The position numbers and the translations under genes were made by a program. Source: JBOZRQ01 sp050789255 (GTDB taxonomy: Bacteria; Bacillota; Sulfobacillia; Symbiobacteriales; Symbiobacteriaceae). From it: 64,000 nt of DNA. This document shows, piece after piece, positions 22,442-31,148 of this stretch; position 1 is the first letter of the stretch, and each line of letters begins with the position of its first letter. The stretch lies in the NCBI GenBank assembly GCA_050789255.1, contig JBOZRQ010000049.1, forward strand, positions 1-64,000. Reading direction: 5' to 3'. Under the pieces are notes generated by a model. That model did not search any database. It was not told the origin of the DNA and worked only from the letters and a program-made list of their open reading frames with translations.

Positions 22442-23539
22442 CTAGTGTTGAGCGCCTACCAGGATCATCTCCCGAAGGTGGTCTGGGATCTCAAAGGGGG
22501 CGATCTCGTGGCCTTCCATCAGGAAGGCGCCCCGGGTGAGCATCCAGATCCCCAGGCGCCGTCCGATGTGCTCCAGGCCGTGGGCGGTCAGGTCCCCCGC
22601 CGCCTCCAGCAGGAACTCACTGAACCTGGCCTTGGGAACCTCCAGCCAGTCCGCCACCTCGTCTCCCGCCGTGTGGCGCATGACGCCGGGGATCAGGCGG
22701 GCCATTACATGGGTGGGGTCATGGGCGAGGTACATCTTCAAGAGGGCCTGGGTCATCGCCACACCCTCGGGGCTGGGCGCCTGCTGGCGGGTGAAGATCA
22801 GCTTGGTCACCGCCGCCGCTTCATCCATAGTCGTAGGCATGATCTCGGGGCGGATGCCAAGCATTTCGCCGACGACCCGCCAGAAGTACAGAAAGTCTTC
22901 GGCCTCCTGGTTGGCGACGTGGATGTGGAAGCGCTGTAGGCTCTCACAGACCGTATGGGAGAAGGTCATGAGCGTGCCGAGCAGCTCCTCCTGGTTGATC
23001 GGCCGCCCGAGGTCGGACTCGTCCCACTCCCCCGTCTGCCAGATCAGGTTGCGGATGGCCGAGTGCATGAGGCGCACCTTTTGGATCGAACGGATCCCCC
23101 GTCCGGACGCAGCCAGCCCGTTGGGCTCCATGACGTCCAGCAGGAACTGGACAGTCTGTCCGATGCGGCGGTATGGGTCGCGCCAGAGCCGCCCCGTGAA
23201 GGCCAATACCTTGACGCCCTTGGCGCAGGCGTACAGCTGCACCAGCGATGTGGTCCCGAGGATCAGGGAGATGACCGGCGCGTGTTTGACGAAGAATGCG
23301 GATGCCCTTGCCAGGCGCTTCCGGTCTGCCCACTCGGGCAGGGTGCCCTCCTCTTCCAGCCAGGCCCTGAGCCCGTCGGGGAGATTTTCAGGCACGGGCT
23401 GACTGTTGCCTGTCAGTCCGCCTAACACCTCGTTGAAACGGCGTGGGGCGCCGTCCCGAATCAGGGGGGCCAGAATCTCATCGGTGGCGGGGTCGCCATA
23501 AAGGCGCAGGTGGTCGAGAATCTCGGGCGTACAGGGCAT
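22442..23539 (-). CDS. DUF2236 / MpaB-Lcp-like oxygenase family protein
   Basis: 365 residues. RLMHSAIRNLIWQTGEWD followed by PINQEELLGTLMTFSHTV is the core of the DUF2236 (MpaB, latex-clearing protein) family, whose characterised members are heme b oxygenases cleaving polyisoprene. Heme ligand candidates (His in HSAIR) are present, and no export signal is seen. The chosen ATG lies after GAGGTG. It is separated by 25 bases from the regulator gene upstream, which suggests that this regulator controls a ligand- or polymer-responsive oxygenase operon. The substrate is unknown. Confidence 0.8.
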   Translation of the reverse strand: MPCTPEILDHLRLYGDPATDEILAPLIRDGAPRRFNEVLGGLTGNSQPVPENLPDGLRAWLEEEGTLPEWADRKRLARASAFFVKHAPVISLILGTTSLVQLYACAKGVKVLAFTGRLWRDPYRRIGQTVQFLLDVMEPNGLAASGRGIRSIQKVRLMHSAIRNLIWQTGEWDESDLGRPINQEELLGTLMTFSHTVCESLQRFHIHVANQEAEDFLYFWRVVGEMLGIRPEIMPTTMDEAAAVTKLIFTRQQAPSPEGVAMTQALLKMYLAHDPTHVMARLIPGVMRHTAGDEVADWLEVPKARFSEFLLEAAGDLTAHGLEHIGRRLGIWMLTRGAFLMEGHEIAPFEIPDHLREMILVGAQH

Positions 23540-23564
23540 GACTTGGACACCTCGCTTGCAGCAT

Positions 23565-26477
23565 TTAGTCAGGAATACGGGCGAGCCATTCGTCAAGATC
23601 ATGGAGCCGGCCAGCCTGGTAAGCCTCGCGATGCTCGGCTTCGGTGAGGGCGGTACGCCCCCAGCTGGAGACCTGATGGTACTCGGCGCGGACCCAGGCG
23701 ACCCAGTCGACCCAGGTGGCGACCGTTGCACCGTTCCGCTCGATGAGCGCATCAACCAGGCCAATGAGGCCGACCGCTTTCACGGGATTCCCCTGCTCCA
23801 TTTCCACGCGGGCCAGGTTGGTCAGGGTACAGGACAACAGGCGCTCGTCTCGCATGCGCATGTAAAGGCCAATGGTCTCCCGGAGCGTCGCCCGGCCGCG
23901 CTCATAGTCCTTCATCTCCACGAACACGCGGGCCAGGAAGTTGGTCGTCAACGCCTGGTTCCAGAGGTCTCCTCGCCTGCTGTAGACATCGTAGGACCGA
24001 TTGAGCAGCGCCTCGGCCCCGGGCAGGTCTCGGCCCAGCCAGGCGAGCACGCCCAGCCACATGCTGGCCTCAGCCGGGGTCCATTCATCCCCGATCGCCT
24101 CGGCCAGGGCGATGCTGGTGCGCAGCCGTTCCACCGCTGCCGGGACATCGCCGAGCATCAGCGTGGAGGCGCCCAGCAGGCCCCAGGCCTGCGCCCGCAG
24201 GAAGGGGTCCTCGGTCTCCTCCGCTGCCGCGCGGGCCTGCTGCGCATAGGTGTTGCTTTGGACCACGTCCCCCTTGCCCAGGCAGAGCCCGGCCAAGAAG
24301 ACCAGCGCCTTTGCCTGCAGCTGAAGCGGGGCCTGGGCTCGGCTGCTGGAGAGGAGCAGGTCAAGCCTGCGAACGCCCTCATCGCTGTGGTTTCGGGCCA
24401 CCCAGAAGCGCCACAGCGAAAGGGCCACCTGCAGACCGACCAGGCTCTCTCCGAACCGGTATGCCCAGTCCAGCACAATGCGCAGGTTGTCGAGCTCGGC
24501 GTCCAGCCTTTCGTACCAACTGACCTGGTCGGGGCCGAGCATCTGCACTTCGGCCTGCTGCGCCAGGTCCAGCCACCACCGCAGGCCCCGCTGCCAGGTG
24601 GCGCTGGTCTCGCCGGCCTGCTCAAGCCGCTCGGCTGCATATTCCCGGATCGTCTCCAGGAGCTTGAAGCGGGCCGGGAAGGCCTGGAGGTCAGCGGTGA
24701 CGAGGGACTTATCGACCAGGTCGTGCAGGAGGTCCAGCACCCGGGAGGGCGCCAGGTCAGGGCCGGAGCAGATCGCCTCGGCGCCCTCCAGCCCGAAGCT
24801 GCCAGCGAAAACGGAGAGCCGCCGGAGCAGCGTGCGCTCCTCTTCGGAGAGCAGCTCATAGCCCCAGTCCAGCGTGTTTCGCAGGGTCTGATGCCGGGCT
24901 GTGGACGAGGCGCCCCCGTGAGTAAGGAAGCGGAATCGGTCCCGGAGTCGCTCGGCGATCTCCCGCACCGGCAGGAGCCTGGCCCGGGCAGCGGCCAGCT
25001 CCAGCGCCAGCGGCATGCCGTCCAGGCATCGGCAGATCAGTGCGATGTAGGGGGCATTCTCCTCGGTAATCTCGAAGCGAGGAAAGACGCTGCGGGCCCG
25101 GTCCGCGAAGAGCCGCACCGAGGGACTCTGCTGGAACTGCTCCAGCGTGGTGGTGGTGCGCGGGTCGGGAATCGGCAGCGGCGACACCGACCAGAGCAGT
25201 TCACCCGGAACCCCGAGCGACTGGCGACTTGTGGTGAGGATCTGCAGATGCGCACAGCTCTGCAGCAGCTCGCTGACCAGTCGAGCGCACCCTTCGGCCA
25301 GGTGCTCACAGTTGTCCAGAATCAGCAGCACCCGCCTGGATTCGAGGTAGGTGCGTAGGACCTCCAGTGGAGGCAGACCCGGGGCGCCCTGCAGGTCGAA
25401 GGTCGCAGCGACGGCGTCGTCCAGCAGCGAGTTGTCCCGCAGCTCCGCCAGCTCCACCAGCCAAACCCCGTCGGCGAAGGAGTCCAGCACCGACCTGCCG
25501 ATTTCGAGGGAAAGGCGGGTCTTGCCGGAGCCGCCCGGCCCGGTCAGGGTGATCAGCCGGAAGGGCTGCCGCAGCAGGTCACAGACCCCCGTCACATCCT
25601 GCTCCCGACCGACGAAGCTGGAGAGCTTGGTGGGCAGGTTATTGGTCCGGTCACGCTTTACCGCCATCTGCGAGCTGGCCTGGTCCGGACTGCCGGTTGA
25701 CAGGGCGCCGGCCGCCGGATCGTCTCGCAAGATCTGCGCATGGAGGGCAAGGAACTCGGGCGTGGGGTCCAGCCCCAGCTCTTCGGCCAGGGCGGTCCGG
25801 CACCGGTGAAAGATCTCCAGGGCCGCAGGTCGATCGCCCAGGTCGGCGGCCAGCCGCATCGCCAACTGAGCCACCGCTTCACGGGCAGGCTCCAGGGCGA
25901 GGATGCGCATCAGGTCATCCATGGCGTCGCGCCGGCGCCTCGCCTGCTGCCGCAGGTCCGCTCGGAGCAGGTGCAGGGCGATCGCGTCCTCCTGCGCCTG
26001 CTTGCGGGCCGCGGCGGCCCAGTCGCTGAAGGGATGCTCCGGGAGAAGCTCCCTGGGGTCGGGAATGACCAGCTCGTCGAGATCCTTAAGGGCGCCCGCA
26101 GGATGCTGCACGGCGAGTTTGCGGAGCTCCCGTGCCCGGTGGTGCAGCTCCCACAGGTCGACCTGGGCGCCCTCCGGCAGCCGGTAGCCCACGCCGGTGA
26201 AGAGAATCAACTGCTCGCCGGCTTCTCCCGGCACAGAGGACTTCAGCGTGGCCCGAAGCCGGCTAATGGCGGCTTGCAGGTTGGTGCGGGCCTTGTCGAG
26301 CGGGAAGTCCGGCCAAAAGGTCTCAATGATCTCGTCACTGGTTGCGTACATGCCCCGTCTGGTTGCGATGTACTGCAGGAGCGAACGCAGCGTCGAACCA
26401 CGCCATTTGCCACCGTCGATGGGAGTTCCGTTCACGGCGACGTCGAATTGCTTAAACAAGCGGAGCTGCAGGTGCAA
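23565..26477 (-). CDS. SARP/AfsR-type regulator with BTAD, NB-ARC-like ATPase and TPR repeats
   Basis: 970 residues from a TTG start, eight bases after GAGGTG. Order: OmpR-like winged helix (about 1-100), bacterial transcriptional activator domain (about 105-255), STAND/AAA ATPase with Walker A GPGGSGKT (313-320) and Walker B LLILDNCEHL, then a long helical TPR region (about 620-950). Such proteins integrate a ligand or partner signal with ATP and activate adjacent genes, often secondary-metabolite or catabolic ones. The DUF2236 and DUF5995 genes follow at once and are the likely targets. Confidence 0.9.
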   Translation of the reverse strand: MHLQLRLFKQFDVAVNGTPIDGGKWRGSTLRSLLQYIATRRGMYATSDEIIETFWPDFPLDKARTNLQAAISRLRATLKSSVPGEAGEQLILFTGVGYRLPEGAQVDLWELHHRARELRKLAVQHPAGALKDLDELVIPDPRELLPEHPFSDWAAAARKQAQEDAIALHLLRADLRQQARRRRDAMDDLMRILALEPAREAVAQLAMRLAADLGDRPAALEIFHRCRTALAEELGLDPTPEFLALHAQILRDDPAAGALSTGSPDQASSQMAVKRDRTNNLPTKLSSFVGREQDVTGVCDLLRQPFRLITLTGPGGSGKTRLSLEIGRSVLDSFADGVWLVELAELRDNSLLDDAVAATFDLQGAPGLPPLEVLRTYLESRRVLLILDNCEHLAEGCARLVSELLQSCAHLQILTTSRQSLGVPGELLWSVSPLPIPDPRTTTTLEQFQQSPSVRLFADRARSVFPRFEITEENAPYIALICRCLDGMPLALELAAARARLLPVREIAERLRDRFRFLTHGGASSTARHQTLRNTLDWGYELLSEEERTLLRRLSVFAGSFGLEGAEAICSGPDLAPSRVLDLLHDLVDKSLVTADLQAFPARFKLLETIREYAAERLEQAGETSATWQRGLRWWLDLAQQAEVQMLGPDQVSWYERLDAELDNLRIVLDWAYRFGESLVGLQVALSLWRFWVARNHSDEGVRRLDLLLSSSRAQAPLQLQAKALVFLAGLCLGKGDVVQSNTYAQQARAAAEETEDPFLRAQAWGLLGASTLMLGDVPAAVERLRTSIALAEAIGDEWTPAEASMWLGVLAWLGRDLPGAEALLNRSYDVYSRRGDLWNQALTTNFLARVFVEMKDYERGRATLRETIGLYMRMRDERLLSCTLTNLARVEMEQGNPVKAVGLIGLVDALIERNGATVATWVDWVAWVRAEYHQVSSWGRTALTEAEHREAYQAGRLHDLDEWLARIPD

Positions 26478-26581
26478 GGCCGGTTCACCTCGGTGGTTCG
26501 TATTGCTAAAATTAGCCGCTACTTCGTATAAATCGGTTGAAACCCCTCCCTGATTAAACCAATTCCATCAAGAGAAAAAGG

Positions 26582-26608
26582 AAAAGCACCAGCGGCAAGC
26601 GCTGGCGC
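26582..26608 (-). terminator. Terminator of the proline-rich/comA unit
   Basis: GCGCCAGCG and CGCTGGTGC pair with one G-U, followed on the minus strand by TTTTCC. Confidence 0.75.
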
Positions 26609-26614
26609 CTGGTG

Positions 26615-27004
26615 TCATCGACGGACTCGGCTGGACAAATCGAACGGCGCCACCGGCTCCAGTGGGCGGAACAGGCCGCCGCTGTTAGGGTCGCCGTCAA
26701 TCATCCAACTGGGTGGCTGGGGCATCTCAGGCATTCCGGGTATACCTTGCGGCGGGCCGAACATGCCCTGGGCCGGACCGCCGCCTGCCTGCAAAACCGG
26801 GCGCCCGTCCGGGGTGAGGCTGATGGGCACACCGGCCCGCGCCAGGCCCTCGAAGGGCGAGGGCGCCGGACGCTGAGCGGGGGCACCACCGTCCAGGCCG
26901 GTTGGCTGGACCGGGAACATAGGCAGTGACACCGGAGCGATCTGGCTCCGCCTACCTGAAAAGGCAGGCCCGGGATAGCCGGGCATCGGGGGCAGAAACG
27001 TCAT
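26615..27004 (-). CDS. Proline/glycine-rich small protein
   Basis: 129 residues, low complexity: PPMPGYPGPAF, GPPQGIPGMPEMPQPPSW. No membrane segment or enzyme motif. Its ATG lies one base beyond the stop of the ComA-like gene, with GAGGGAAG inside the end of that gene, so translation is coupled. If ComA serves spore formation, this could be a spore-coat type protein; that is a guess. Confidence 0.55.
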   Translation of the reverse strand: MTFLPPMPGYPGPAFSGRRSQIAPVSLPMFPVQPTGLDGGAPAQRPAPSPFEGLARAGVPISLTPDGRPVLQAGGGPAQGMFGPPQGIPGMPEMPQPPSWMIDGDPNSGGLFRPLEPVAPFDLSSRVRR

Positions 27005-27005
27005 T

Positions 27006-27830
27006 CTACTTCCCTCCAGCGTTGGACTCGGCACGGGCCAGCGCCAGGCGAAGCGTGTCGCCCCGCAGCCCGGTGCGCAGCGCTTCCAGGGCGATCACGT
27101 CCTGCGGAGCGATGTTCCCCAGGTTGACGTTCACGCCGAACCTGGCGATGAACTCCTCCTGCTGTGCCTTCTGCGGTGCCTCCCACATGAGCACCGTCGG
27201 GTCGGCGACAGCTGCCACGATTCGCTCCATGGGCCCCAGCTTCAGGCGGCCCGAACTGTCGTAGAGGCCCGCCCCGGCGCCCGACTCGCGGCCCTCCAGG
27301 ATCACCTTGGCAGCGCCTGCCTCCAGGTCGACGTGGATCTGCTCCAGCGCTTCATCCGGGTCGAGCTCGCTGGCGTCCTTCTTGCCCACCTCTGTAATGA
27401 CCTTGAAGCCGCCGTCCCTGGCCATCTCGATCAGCTCTCGGCGCCGCTCCAGCGAAATCTCAATGGTGCCATCGCTGACCTCAATGCAGGTGAAGCCCAG
27501 GGCCTTAGCCCGCTCCAGGTAAGCGGGAACAGCGTCCTGCGTCTCGGCCGCCTCCAGGAAGGTGCCGCCCGGGTAGACATCAATGCCGTAGGACCGGATT
27601 AGCCCGATCTTGGCGCGCAGCAAGTGCGTGGGATAGAGGGCCGCCGTCCCGAAGCCCAGTTTGATGTAGTCGATGTACTCCGATCCCAGCTCGAGCAGGT
27701 CCCCCATCTGGGAAAGGCCGAGCCCTTTGTCGATGACCATGGTGTGCCCGGTACGGCGCGGCCTGGGCAGGCGTCCGGGCAACGGGTGCTTGACCACGCC
27801 GTCGAAGGCCGTATGAATTCTGCGGTCCAC
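27006..27830 (-). CDS. comA: Phosphosulfolactate synthase (ComA/YitD family)
   Basis: 274 residues. DKGLGLSQMGDLLELGSEYIDYIKLGFGT, GIDVYPGGTFLEAA, EVSDGTIEI and DLEAGAAKVILEGRESG are the ComA TIM-barrel motifs. The enzyme joins sulfite and phosphoenolpyruvate into phosphosulfolactate. In methanogens this starts coenzyme M synthesis; in Bacillus the homologue makes sulfolactate that accumulates in spores. The spore role fits this organism. The GTG start is placed after AAGGAG; the frame is open further upstream but lacks a site. No ComB/ComC partner is present. Confidence 0.85.
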   Translation of the reverse strand: MDRRIHTAFDGVVKHPLPGRLPRPRRTGHTMVIDKGLGLSQMGDLLELGSEYIDYIKLGFGTAALYPTHLLRAKIGLIRSYGIDVYPGGTFLEAAETQDAVPAYLERAKALGFTCIEVSDGTIEISLERRRELIEMARDGGFKVITEVGKKDASELDPDEALEQIHVDLEAGAAKVILEGRESGAGAGLYDSSGRLKLGPMERIVAAVADPTVLMWEAPQKAQQEEFIARFGVNVNLGNIAPQDVIALEALRTGLRGDTLRLALARAESNAGGK

Positions 27831-27891
27831 GGTTAGTGGGGCTCCTTCTTGATGGAATTTGAGGGCTGCACATGGCAGGCCTCCAACCATC

Positions 27892-28812
27892 TTATGTAGG
27901 GGCCCCTGGTCCGGCTCTCTGAGCGATGAAGCCAAGGATCGCACCCAGGCTTTGCCGGTCTTGCGCCGCCGTCACCGGGGCAAAGGGATCGCCCTGCTCC
28001 CGCAGCCGCGCCAAGGCGGTGGAGATGGAGAGCCCCTTCGGATCGAAGCCTCGCTGGACCTCCGCCCACGTGACCGGCGTGGAGACCCCAGCCCACTCGT
28101 TGGCTCGCACGGAGTAGGGAGCGGGCATGGTGCGCATCTTCCAAAGCTGCAGGTAGTCGAAGTATAGCTTGGCACCCCGCCGCTCCACGACCCGCTCCAG
28201 GGTGACTTGGTCGGGCATCATCTGGTGGATGTACGTGGCGATGAATGTGGTGATCATCCGGGTGTCGGCGAAGGTGTACTCGGGCATGATCGGAACAAAT
28301 ACCTGGAGCCCCGTTGCCCCGGAGGTCTTTGCATAGCCCCTCAAGGCAACGGAGTCCAATACCTCTTTCAGGCGAAGGGCGACCTCTTGAACCAACGGAA
28401 AATGCTGATCGTCGGGCGGATCCAGATCGAAGACCAGGTCGGTGGGGTAGTCGGGGCGGTCGTACCGGTCGAAGGGCACGTGCAGCTCCAGGGCCGCCCG
28501 GTTGGCGACCCAGGCCAGGGTCGCCGGGTCGTTCAGGAGGATCCAATCCTTGTCCTTATAGAAGGCCCGGGGGATCCAATCCGGGGCGCCCTCGGGAACC
28601 GCCTTCTCCTCAATGCGCCGGGTGCCAATGCCCTCAGGATAGCGCCAGGACATGAGCAGCCTGTCTCTGCTGTAGGGCAGCAGATAGGGCGCCACCGCCA
28701 GGAGATACTCAATATAGGCCAGCTTCGTGATGCCCTGGGCCGGCCAGAGGAGCTTATGGGGGTTGGTGATGCGCACCTCGCGCCCGTCGATCACCCTAAT
28801 CAACTCGTTCAT
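27892..28812 (-). CDS. Stand-alone LigD polymerase-domain protein
   Basis: 306 residues matching the archaeo-eukaryotic-primase module of LigD: ITNPHKLLWP at the start, FDLDPPDD (two metal-binding Asp), KTSGATGLQVFVPI and STPVTWAEV. It should add ribo- or deoxyribonucleotides at broken ends in non-homologous end joining. The ligase and nuclease modules are absent, and no Ku gene lies in the window. Such separated polymerases usually sit with Ku elsewhere. It is divergent from the GH43 gene. Confidence 0.88.
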   Translation of the reverse strand: MNELIRVIDGREVRITNPHKLLWPAQGITKLAYIEYLLAVAPYLLPYSRDRLLMSWRYPEGIGTRRIEEKAVPEGAPDWIPRAFYKDKDWILLNDPATLAWVANRAALELHVPFDRYDRPDYPTDLVFDLDPPDDQHFPLVQEVALRLKEVLDSVALRGYAKTSGATGLQVFVPIMPEYTFADTRMITTFIATYIHQMMPDQVTLERVVERRGAKLYFDYLQLWKMRTMPAPYSVRANEWAGVSTPVTWAEVQRGFDPKGLSISTALARLREQGDPFAPVTAAQDRQSLGAILGFIAQRAGPGAPT

Positions 28813-28828
28813 GTGGACACCCCCGTGC

Positions 28829-28834
28829 TATGAT
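28829..28834 (+). promoter_or_regulatory. Probable -10 box of the GH43 gene
   Basis: TATGAT lies 31 bases before GAGGAGGGG's downstream CTG codon. If it is the -10 box, the ATG at 28830 cannot be the start. No clear -35 box. Confidence 0.35.
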
Positions 28835-28865
28835 GGTAGTACTCACTTCCGAGGAGGGGCCTTCG

Positions 28866-29837
28866 CTGAAACGATTTCTCTCCGTACTGCTTGCGCTGGT
28901 CGTGCTCGCCGGCTGCGGCGGGGGCGGCGCCAAGGAGTATACCAACCCTGTCTTTCCCCACGACGCCCCCGATCCATCCGTGATCCGAGCCACCGACGGC
29001 TACTTTTACGCCTACACCACCGAAAGCGACTACGACGGCAAAGAGAAGCTCTACCCCATTCTGCGTTCGGCCGATATGGTGAACTGGAAGCTGGTGGGTG
29101 AGGTCTTCCCCGAGAAGCCCGCCTGGGCGTCCCATGATTTCTGGGCGCCGCACATCCTGCTGCGGGACGGCAAGTACTACCTGTACTACTCGGCCAAGAA
29201 CGCCGGCACTGGCACCACAGCCATTGGCGTAGCTGTGGCGGACAAGCCCACCGGTCCGTTCCGTGACAAGGGCGAGCCCCTGATTCTCGGCGGGGGCCAC
29301 TCCACCATCGACCCGTTCGTCCTCGTGGACGGCGCCAAGCTGTACCTGTACTGGGGATCGGACCGGGTGCCGATCATGGTCCAGGAGCTCACCCCCGACG
29401 GCATGGGCCTGGTCGGGGAGATGGAGCCCGTGCTCTACACCTCGCTGAAGTTCGAGGGGTATGAGGAGTTGGTCGAAGGACCCTGGGTGATCAAGCGGGG
29501 CGAGTACTACTATCTCTTCTACTCCGGCGACGACTGCTGCGACGAGCCCCACTATGCCGTTCTGGTGGCCCGGTCCAAGTCGCCCCTGGGTCCTTTCGAG
29601 AAGTACGAGGGCAACCCGATTCTGGTCGCCAACGAGCGCTGGGACGGCCCTGGCCACCACGGCATGATCCAGGATGACGCCGGGGAAACCTGGCTGCTGT
29701 ATCATGCCATGGACAAGCAGAGCAAGTCCCGCGACCGGGTGATGCTGCTTGACCGCCTGCCATGGCAGGAGAACGGCTGGCCCGCCCGCATTACCCCGAG
29801 CACTGGCAAGCAGCCGGCGCCCAGCTTCAAGAAGTAA
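28866..29837 (+). CDS. GH43-family glycoside hydrolase lipoprotein
   Basis: About 323 residues. LKRFLSVLLALVVLAGCGGG is a lipoprotein signal. The five-bladed propeller carries the GH43 acids: Asp in DAPDPSV, Asp in STIDPFV and Glu in EGPWV. It should trim arabinose- or xylose-containing polysaccharide at the cell surface. GAGGAGGGG sits six bases before a CTG that opens exactly at the signal peptide, so CTG initiation is proposed; the alternative is ATG 28830, which has no ribosome site. It is a single-gene unit closed by a terminator. Confidence 0.85.
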   Translation: MKRFLSVLLALVVLAGCGGGGAKEYTNPVFPHDAPDPSVIRATDGYFYAYTTESDYDGKEKLYPILRSADMVNWKLVGEVFPEKPAWASHDFWAPHILLRDGKYYLYYSAKNAGTGTTAIGVAVADKPTGPFRDKGEPLILGGGHSTIDPFVLVDGAKLYLYWGSDRVPIMVQELTPDGMGLVGEMEPVLYTSLKFEGYEELVEGPWVIKRGEYYYLFYSGDDCCDEPHYAVLVARSKSPLGPFEKYEGNPILVANERWDGPGHHGMIQDDAGETWLLYHAMDKQSKSRDRVMLLDRLPWQENGWPARITPSTGKQPAPSFKK

Positions 29838-29841
29838 ACCA

Positions 29842-29874
29842 AAGGCCCCCTGCGCTAAGTCACGCAGGGGGCCT
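29842..29874. terminator. Bidirectional terminator
   Basis: AGGCCCCCTGCG and CGCAGGGGGCCT form a 12-bp stem between the convergent GH43 and CoA-transferase genes. Confidence 0.8.
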
Positions 29875-29880
29875 GAACCT

Positions 29881-31041
29881 TTAACGCGGGCGCCAGCCCT
29901 GGCCGCTGAGGACTTGCTCGGTGTGCTGCCCTAGCAGCGGGGCCGGTCGGCTGACCTCAGCCGGGGTGTCGGAGAACTTGACCGGGGCGCCGAGTCCCTG
30001 CATGCGGCCCAGGGCTGGGTGGTCCACCTCCACCACCATGCCACGCTCCCGGATGTGCGGATCGGCGAAGACCTCGTCATAGGTGAGGATCGGCCCGCAA
30101 GGCACCCCTGCGGCGTCGAGCACCTGCATCCAGTGGCTGCGTGTGTTTCCCCCGGTGACCTGCTCGATCTCGGCGGCGAGGGCGGCCCGGTTCCGGACCC
30201 GGTCGGCGTCGGTCTGGTAGTCGGGGTGGTCCAGGAGCTCGGGGCGCCCCAGGGTGCGGGCGAGCACCTCCCACAGCTTGGAATTGGCGGCGCCCACGTT
30301 CAGGTAGCCGTCGGAGCAACGGATCGCCTGGTAGGGGCCGGTCATGCGGTGAGCCGAGCCCATGGGCTCGGGCACGCCCCGGCCTGAGAAGTACTGGGCC
30401 GCCTCCCAGATCGAGAGGGCCACGCCGGACTCCATCAGGGAGACATCCAGGAGCTGCCCCTCACCGGTCTTCTGCTTGTGCACGTAAGCCGCCAGGATGC
30501 CGTACACAGCAAAGAGCCCGGCGCCCAGGTCGGTGATCGGCAGGCCGCACTTGACTGGCGCCCCGCCCGGCTCCCCGGTCACGCTCATGATCCCCGACAT
30601 GCCCTGTGCGATCAGATCGAACCCGCCGCGCTGGCTATAAGGACCCGATTGGCCAAAGCCCGAGATGGAGCAGTAAATCAGGCCGGGATTCAGTTTCTTC
30701 AAATCCTCATAGCCAAGCCCAAACTCCGTCATAACCCCTGGACGGTAGTTCTCCACCAGCACATCGGCCTCTTGTGCGAGGCTGCGGAAGACCTCACGGC
30801 CCTCGGCGCTCTTCAGGTCCAGCACCACGGCTCGCTTTCCACGGTTGACCCCCTGGAACGCCGGGCTGTTTCCGTTCTTCCCGCCGGCCATGCGCCGGGC
30901 GGAGTCCCCCGAAGGCGGCTCCACCTTCAGGACGTCGGCGCCCAGGTCGGCCAGGAGCATGGTGCAGAAGGGGCCGGCCATCACCTGTGTCATATCCAAC
31001 ACCCGAAGCCCCTGCAACGCTTGTTTCGACAGGACAGCCAC
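29881..31041 (-). CDS. Family III CoA-transferase (CaiB/BaiF)
   Basis: 386 residues with LRVLDMTQVMAGPFCTMLLADLGADVLKVE, VENYRPGVM and YSQRGGFDLIAQGMSG, the standard motifs of formyl-CoA/carnitine-type CoA-transferases, which move CoA between two carboxylic acids without ATP. It is divergent from an enoyl-CoA hydratase gene, with a GntR-type palindrome between them. It probably activates the acid that the hydratase then processes. The GTG start has no clear ribosome site. Confidence 0.9.
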   Translation of the reverse strand: MAVLSKQALQGLRVLDMTQVMAGPFCTMLLADLGADVLKVEPPSGDSARRMAGGKNGNSPAFQGVNRGKRAVVLDLKSAEGREVFRSLAQEADVLVENYRPGVMTEFGLGYEDLKKLNPGLIYCSISGFGQSGPYSQRGGFDLIAQGMSGIMSVTGEPGGAPVKCGLPITDLGAGLFAVYGILAAYVHKQKTGEGQLLDVSLMESGVALSIWEAAQYFSGRGVPEPMGSAHRMTGPYQAIRCSDGYLNVGAANSKLWEVLARTLGRPELLDHPDYQTDADRVRNRAALAAEIEQVTGGNTRSHWMQVLDAAGVPCGPILTYDEVFADPHIRERGMVVEVDHPALGRMQGLGAPVKFSDTPAEVSRPAPLLGQHTEQVLSGQGWRPR

Positions 31042-31107
31042 CCCCCTATTCTTTTGCCACGATTGATGAATTGTTGTGGCAGGTGATTCAGCCTCATATC
31101 TTGAACC

Positions 31108-31119
31108 ATTGTATACAGT
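31108..31119. promoter_or_regulatory. GntR-type operator, site 1
   Basis: ATTGTATACAGT, with the perfect palindrome TGTATACA at its core, lies between the divergent CoA-transferase and enoyl-CoA hydratase genes. One of four such sites in the 30-45 kb island. Confidence 0.7.
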
Positions 31120-31148
31120 ACACCATCTTTGGAAATGGGGCGCAAGTG

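Noticed and set aside
23538..25358. Plus-strand open frame inside the SARP regulator gene
   Set aside because: Antisense shadow; the other strand has Walker and TPR motifs.
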